Shown here: one piece after another, positions 60,567-64,000 of the stretch
Numbering within the stretch: position 1 is the stretch's first letter
How the letters are laid out: every line of letters starts with the position of its first letter
Assembly: GCA_965246805.1 (NCBI GenBank)
Contig: CBDFFO010000006.1
Span: forward strand, 1-64,000
Reading direction: 5' to 3'
Length of the DNA stretch: 64,000 bases
Origin: Schlegelella_A sp965246805
GTDB lineage: Bacteria > Pseudomonadota > Gammaproteobacteria > Burkholderiales > Burkholderiaceae_C
The notes under the pieces: generated by a model
Databases searched by the model: none
What the model was told of the DNA's origin: nothing
The model's input: only the letters and a program-made list of their open reading frames with translations
Made by a program: the position numbers and the translations under genes

Positions 60567-61412
60567 ATGCTCGCGATCATCGGAGGCACCGGCCTCTACG
60601 ACCTAACCGGAATGGAGACGCTGGAGCGGCTCGACGACGACACGCCGTTCGGCACGCCCTCGGGCCCGGTGCTGCGCGGTCGCGTCGGCGCCTCGCCGGT
60701 TCTGTTTCTGGCCCGCCACGGCGCCGGCCACCGGCTCCTGCCCCACGAAGTGAACTACCGCGCCAACATCTTTGCGCTCAAGCGCGCCGGCGCGACCGGT
60801 GTGCTCGGCGTTTCGGCGGTGGGCAGTCTGGCCGAGCACGTCGCCCCCGGCGATCTCGCGATGCCCGAGCAATACGTCGACTGGACGCGAGGTGGCCGCG
60901 CCGGCACGTTCTTCGGCGGCGGCGTGGCGGCCCATGTCTCGACCGCCAACCCGGTGAGCGCGGCGCTGGTCGATGCAGCTGCTGTATCGGCACAGGCGCT
61001 CGGCATCACGCTGCACCGCGGCCTGACCTATGCTTGCGTCGAGGGACCGCGTCTGGGCACCCGCGCCGAGAGCCGGCTGCTGCGCCAGGCCGCGTGTCAT
61101 CTGGTCGGCATGACCAACGTTCCCGAAGTCTTTCTCGCGCGCGAGGCCCAGATGGCGTACGCGACGGTCGGCATCGTCACCGACTACGACTGCTGGATGG
61201 AGGATCCGTCGCGCCACGTCAGCGTCGCCCGGATCTTCGAGTTGTACGGCCGGAGTCTCGCCAAGGCGCGTGCGCTGCTCGAGCACTTGCTGGCGCAGCC
61301 GCCCGTCACGCCCGAGCCGCAGATCAGGACGGCGCTGTCGACGGCCGTGCTGACCCCGCTCGAGGTACTCACGCCGTCCCAGCGTGCATGGCTCGACGTT
61401 CTGCTGCGCTGA
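60567..61412 (+). CDS. Methylthioadenosine/methylthioinosine phosphorylase (PNP family)
   Basis: 281 residues, PNP/MTAP family. Start MLAIIGGTGLYDLTGMETL; phosphate/nucleoside motifs FLARHGAGHRLLPHEVNYRANIFAL, GVSAVGSLAEHVAPGDL, YACVEGPRLGTRAESRLL and GMTNVPEVFLAREAQMAYATVGIVTDYDCWM. It cleaves 5'-modified purine nucleosides with phosphate. In this cluster it could remove adenine from the 5'-dimethylarsinoyl-adenosine made by ArsS, as well as serve methylthioadenosine salvage. It lies 18 bases after the broken DUF302 gene. Confidence 0.88.
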   Translation: MLAIIGGTGLYDLTGMETLERLDDDTPFGTPSGPVLRGRVGASPVLFLARHGAGHRLLPHEVNYRANIFALKRAGATGVLGVSAVGSLAEHVAPGDLAMPEQYVDWTRGGRAGTFFGGGVAAHVSTANPVSAALVDAAAVSAQALGITLHRGLTYACVEGPRLGTRAESRLLRQAACHLVGMTNVPEVFLAREAQMAYATVGIVTDYDCWMEDPSRHVSVARIFELYGRSLAKARALLEHLLAQPPVTPEPQIRTALSTAVLTPLEVLTPSQRAWLDVLLR

Positions 61413-61451
61413 AAGCCGGTAGGTTCAGTCGCCCGCGATTTCCTAGACTCT

Positions 61452-61493
61452 TAGCCATCTTATATATTTTTAGTAAATCAATTAAGATGGCTA
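61452..61493. promoter_or_regulatory. AT-rich inverted repeat before the AAA ATPase gene
   Basis: TAGCCATCTTA (61452-61462) and TAAGATGGCTA (61483-61493) form a perfect 11-base inverted repeat with a 20-base spacer (TATATTTTTAGTAAATCAAT) of extremely low GC. A TATATT at 61463-61468 could be a -10 element, placing the repeat as an operator around the promoter. The right arm ends 3 bases before the start codon, so it could also form an RNA hairpin masking the ribosome-binding site. Being so AT-rich in this genome is itself unusual. Confidence 0.55.
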
Positions 61494-61496
61494 CGA

Positions 61497-62684
61497 ATGA
61501 ACCCCGTCGACAACCCGTTCGCGCCGGGGGCCGGGACACCGCCACCCGAGCTGGCCGGTCGCGACCACTTGCTGGAAAAGACTCGCATCGCGATCGCGCG
61601 CGTGCGCAAGGGTTTGCCGACAAAGAGCGTTCTTCTGGTCGGGCTCAGAGGCGTCGGAAAGACCGTCTTGCTCGACCGGATGAAGGACGATGCGGAGCAA
61701 GCCGGCGTGCATTCGGTCCGCATCGAGGCGCCCGAAGGGCGTTCGTTGCCGGCGCTGCTGGCGCCTCAGATTCGCCACGTCTTGTTGCGGCTCAGCCAGA
61801 CCGAGCGTGCGAAGGAACTGGCAACGCGTGGCCTGCGCGCTCTGGCCGGGTTCGCCACTCGACTCAAGGCCAAGTACGGCGACATCGAAGTCGGAATCGA
61901 CCACGCCCCCGAACCCGGCTTGGCCGACAACGGGGATCTCGAGCACGATCTTCAAGCGCTGCTCGAACAAGTCGGGCACGCTGCCAAGGCCGCCGACACG
62001 GCGGTGGCGCTGTTCATCGACGAACTCCAGTACGTCAAGGAAGACGAGCTCGCGGCTCTGATCACAGCCATGCATCGTTGTGCCCAAAGGCGTGTCCCGG
62101 TGGTCCTCGTGGGCGCCGGCTTGCCGCAACTGCGAGGGCGCATGGGTCAGGCGAAATCCTACGCCGAGCGACTCTTCGACGTCCCGACCGTCGACGCTTT
62201 GATGCCCGTGGCCGCCCGCATCGCCATCACGAAACCCGTCACCGATGCTGGCGTGAAGATCACGACCGAAGCGGTCGAACAGATCATCAAGGAGACGAAG
62301 GGGTATCCGTACTTCCTTCAGGAATGGGGCAAGCACGCGTGGGACAGTGCAGCCGCGTCGCCAATCTCGTTGCTGGATGTGACGCGTGCCCATCGTTCGG
62401 CACTCGCCGCCCTGGACGAAAGCTTTTTCCGCGTGCGCTTCGATCGTCTGACGCCGGCCGAGAAAAAGTACCTCCGCGCCATGGCCGATCTCGGACCCGG
62501 CCCGCATCGATCTGGCGACATCGCCGACAAGCTGGATCGAAAGGTCACGTCGCTCGGCCCGACGCGCAACAACTTGATCGCCAAGGGGATGATCTGGAGC
62601 CCCAACCACGGCGACACCGCATTCACGGTGCCGCTGTTCGATGAGTTCATGCACAGGATCATGCCGGGCAGAGACTGGCAATGA
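61497..62684 (+). CDS. AAA-type ATP-binding protein (archaeal ATPase/Orc1-like fold)
   Basis: 395 residues. Walker A LLVGLRGVGKTVLLDRM near residue 50, Walker B VALFIDELQYVKEDEL near 175, sensor region VVLVGAGLPQLRGRMGQAKSYAERLF and a C-terminal winged-helix-like part (RLTPAEKKYLRAMADLGPGPHRSGDIADKL, SLGPTRNNLIAKGMIW). It is of the orphan STAND/Orc1-related ATPase type sometimes found in acquired DNA. Start ATG 61497 sits 4 bases after an AT-rich palindrome. Its stop overlaps the start of the lactonase gene (ATGA). Function unknown; possible DNA-binding regulator. Confidence 0.85.
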   Translation: MNPVDNPFAPGAGTPPPELAGRDHLLEKTRIAIARVRKGLPTKSVLLVGLRGVGKTVLLDRMKDDAEQAGVHSVRIEAPEGRSLPALLAPQIRHVLLRLSQTERAKELATRGLRALAGFATRLKAKYGDIEVGIDHAPEPGLADNGDLEHDLQALLEQVGHAAKAADTAVALFIDELQYVKEDELAALITAMHRCAQRRVPVVLVGAGLPQLRGRMGQAKSYAERLFDVPTVDALMPVAARIAITKPVTDAGVKITTEAVEQIIKETKGYPYFLQEWGKHAWDSAAASPISLLDVTRAHRSALAALDESFFRVRFDRLTPAEKKYLRAMADLGPGPHRSGDIADKLDRKVTSLGPTRNNLIAKGMIWSPNHGDTAFTVPLFDEFMHRIMPGRDWQ

Positions 62685-63856
62685 ACACGACGCCTTTGGA
62701 ACAAAAACCTGCCGGCATGCAACCGCCCCGCTTCATCGTCTGCGTCGCCAACGCCGACAGCGCCGACATCTCGGTGCTCTCGCTCGACCGCTCGACCGGT
62801 GCCGTCACGCCGCTGCAGCGCATCGAAGCGGGCGGCACCGTGAAGCCGCTCGCGCTGAGCCCGGACCAGCGCTTCCTGTATGCCACGCTGCGCTCCGATC
62901 CGGTCGGCGTGGCGAGCTTCGCCCTCGATGCGAGCACCGGCCACCTGAGCGCGCTCGGCCGGGCGCCGTTGCCGTACGGCATGAGCTGGCTCTCGTGCGA
63001 CCGCAGCGGTCGGTTCCTGTTCAGCGCGGCCTATACCGACAGCGCGGTGGCGGTGAGCCCAGTCGATGCGCGCGGCGTCGCGCAGGCGCCGACGCAGGTG
63101 TTGCCGGTGCCGCGCAACGCGCATTCGATCCAAGTCGACCCGTCGAACCGGTTCGCGTTCGTCGCGAGTGTCGGCGGCGGCGTGATCTCGCAGATGAGAT
63201 TCGACGTGTCGACCGGAACGCTCACGCCGAACGAGCCCGCGACGATGGCCCCTCACTCGGCGCTCGTGACGGTAGAAGCCTCGAAGACCGCCATCGAGAA
63301 CGCGATGGAAAGCGCGACCGCGACTTCGACGCAGGGAACACCGACCGGTCGCGCCGCCCGCCATCTCGACGACAGCCGGGTCTCGCCGCGCCACTTCGTG
63401 TTCCATCCGAATCAGCGCTTCATGTACGTCCTGAACGAGCTCGGTGCGGTCGACGTGCTCGCCTTCGACGCCGAGCGAGGCACCTTGCGCGCGTTGCAGA
63501 CGCAGAGCGCGGTGCCCCTTGACGCCGACGGCGAGGCTTGGTGCGCCGACATCCACATCACGCCCGACGGCCGCTTCGTGCTCACATCGGAACGGCGCTC
63601 GAGCACGCTGACCTCGTGGCGCGTCGACGCCTCGAGCGGCTTCCTCGAACGCATCGTCGATGTCGCGACCGAGACCCAACCGCGCGGCTTCGCGCTCACG
63701 CCCGATGGTCGCTTCGCCGTCGTGGTGGGCGAGCTCTCGCATGCGCTCAGCGTGCACGCGATCGATGCGGTTGACGGCCTGCTCCGCAAGGTTGCCAGCT
63801 GTGCGGTCGGTCGCGCGCCGAACTGGGTGCAGATCGCCGATCTGGCCCCGTGCTGA
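62681..63856 (+). CDS. Lactonase-family beta-propeller protein
   Basis: 391 residues, seven-bladed propeller of the 6-phosphogluconolactonase (Pgl/YbhE) type. Repeats are visible: LSPDQRFLYATLRSDPVGVASFALD, SCDRSGRFLFSAAYTDSAVAV, VDPSNRFAFVASVGGG, FHPNQRFMYVLNELGAVDVLAFD, ITPDGRFVLTSERRSSTLTSWRVD and LTPDGRFAVVVGELSHALSVH. It has no signal peptide. Either a cytosolic lactonase of the pentose-phosphate pathway or a related binding protein; only 6-phosphogluconolactonase activity is established for YbhE. It is coupled to the AAA ATPase (ATGA). Confidence 0.88.
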   Translation: MNTTPLEQKPAGMQPPRFIVCVANADSADISVLSLDRSTGAVTPLQRIEAGGTVKPLALSPDQRFLYATLRSDPVGVASFALDASTGHLSALGRAPLPYGMSWLSCDRSGRFLFSAAYTDSAVAVSPVDARGVAQAPTQVLPVPRNAHSIQVDPSNRFAFVASVGGGVISQMRFDVSTGTLTPNEPATMAPHSALVTVEASKTAIENAMESATATSTQGTPTGRAARHLDDSRVSPRHFVFHPNQRFMYVLNELGAVDVLAFDAERGTLRALQTQSAVPLDADGEAWCADIHITPDGRFVLTSERRSSTLTSWRVDASSGFLERIVDVATETQPRGFALTPDGRFAVVVGELSHALSVHAIDAVDGLLRKVASCAVGRAPNWVQIADLAPC

Positions 63857-63859
63857 CGC

Positions 63860-64000
63860 GTGGCCGGCACCACCCCGCACGCCACCACCGCCGCGCACGC
63901 CGCCTGGCCGATCGCGTTCGCCGGTGCGGTCGCACTCGCGGTCGCGATGGGCATCGGGCGCTTCGCGTTCACGCCCATCTTGCCGATGATGCTGGCCGAC
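63860..64000 (+). CDS. YbfB/YjiJ-family MFS transporter, N-terminal part
   Basis: The first 47 codons only; the gene continues beyond the window. GTG 63860 starts AGTTPHATTAAHAAWP, then the first membrane helix IAFAGAVALAVAMGIGRFAFTPILPMML, where GRFAFTPILPMM is the hallmark of the YbfB/YjiJ subgroup of the major facilitator superfamily. Substrates of this group are largely unknown. It starts 3 bases after the lactonase stop and is probably in the same transcript. Confidence 0.8.
   Translation, partial: MAGTTPHATTAAHAAWPIAFAGAVALAVAMGIGRFAFTPILPMMLAD

Noticed and set aside
62318..63898. Long minus-strand frame opposite the lactonase
   Set aside because: Shadow of the propeller gene; Arg/His-rich with no recognisable fold.
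1..64000. CRISPR arrays, insertion sequences, prophage genes
   Set aside because: No direct-repeat array, transposase motif or phage structural gene was found when reading both strands.

Overview
The window is GC-rich (about two thirds G+C by eye), gene-dense DNA from a beta-proteobacterium of the order Burkholderiales, most likely a Methylibium, Rubrivivax or Leptothrix type relative. The main grounds are the conserved block lplT / alr / arfB / radA / small membrane protein / ilvE / zinc-finger protein / waaF (12.9-20.2 kb) and the presence of protein families I know from that order. No insertion sequence, phage gene or CRISPR array was seen. One tRNA gene is present, tRNA-Arg(CCG).

Layout. 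0-8.6 kb: tail of an old-yellow-enzyme gene, a frameshifted MOSC gene, a tungstate-type binding protein, GTP-dependent PEP carboxykinase, a YecA/SEC-C protein, a metallophosphoesterase, an Hsp70-like protein and an aromatic/aspartate-type aminotransferase. 8.7-14.2 kb (minus strand): TonB receptor, glutathione peroxidase, EamA exporter, LplT. 14.3-20.2 kb (plus): cell wall, ribosome rescue, DNA repair, branched-chain amino acid and LPS core genes. 20.2-26.5 kb: an ECF sigma/anti-sigma pair, a YheT hydrolase, a membrane-anchored dihaem cytochrome c, tRNA-Arg, an FkbM methyltransferase, Dps and a 49-residue exported peptide. 26.8-33.2 kb: signalling genes (a single-domain receiver, SPFH and SH3-like proteins, a response regulator and a large histidine kinase). 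33.2-36.6 kb: a second ECF/anti-sigma pair in an operon with an exported spondin-domain protein, then a DUF3179 protein. 36.6-38.8 kb: a disulfide-type flavoprotein with a VTT membrane protein.

Accessory part, 39-61.4 kb. A tight operon (39.2-47.5 kb) encodes a GH39 glycosidase, a glucoamylase-like enzyme, a mercuric-reductase-like flavoprotein, an SDR, a GMC oxidoreductase and an unusual protein in which two VOC (glyoxalase) domains run in frame into a complete aquaporin. Next (47.6-53.4 kb) comes a PhnD/PhnE/PhnC-like ABC importer bracketed by two DUF547 proteins, with a radical SAM enzyme coupled to the second. After an SDR, a GST and a CcdA-thioredoxin fusion, 56.8-61.4 kb carries an arsenosugar-type (rSAM/selenodomain) cluster: ArsS, two glycosyltransferases, a SelD-N-terminus-like flavoprotein, a broken DUF302 gene and a methylthioadenosine/methylthioinosine phosphorylase. 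An AAA ATPase with an AT-rich palindrome at its promoter, a lactonase-type beta-propeller protein and the start of a YbfB/YjiJ MFS transporter finish the window.

A recurrent style is translational coupling by 4-nt stop/start overlaps (ATGA, GTGA, TTGA), often with non-ATG starts. Functions were read from the sequence and family knowledge; no database search was possible. The best candidates for undescribed biology are the VOC-aquaporin protein with its operon, and the ABC/DUF547/radical SAM locus.
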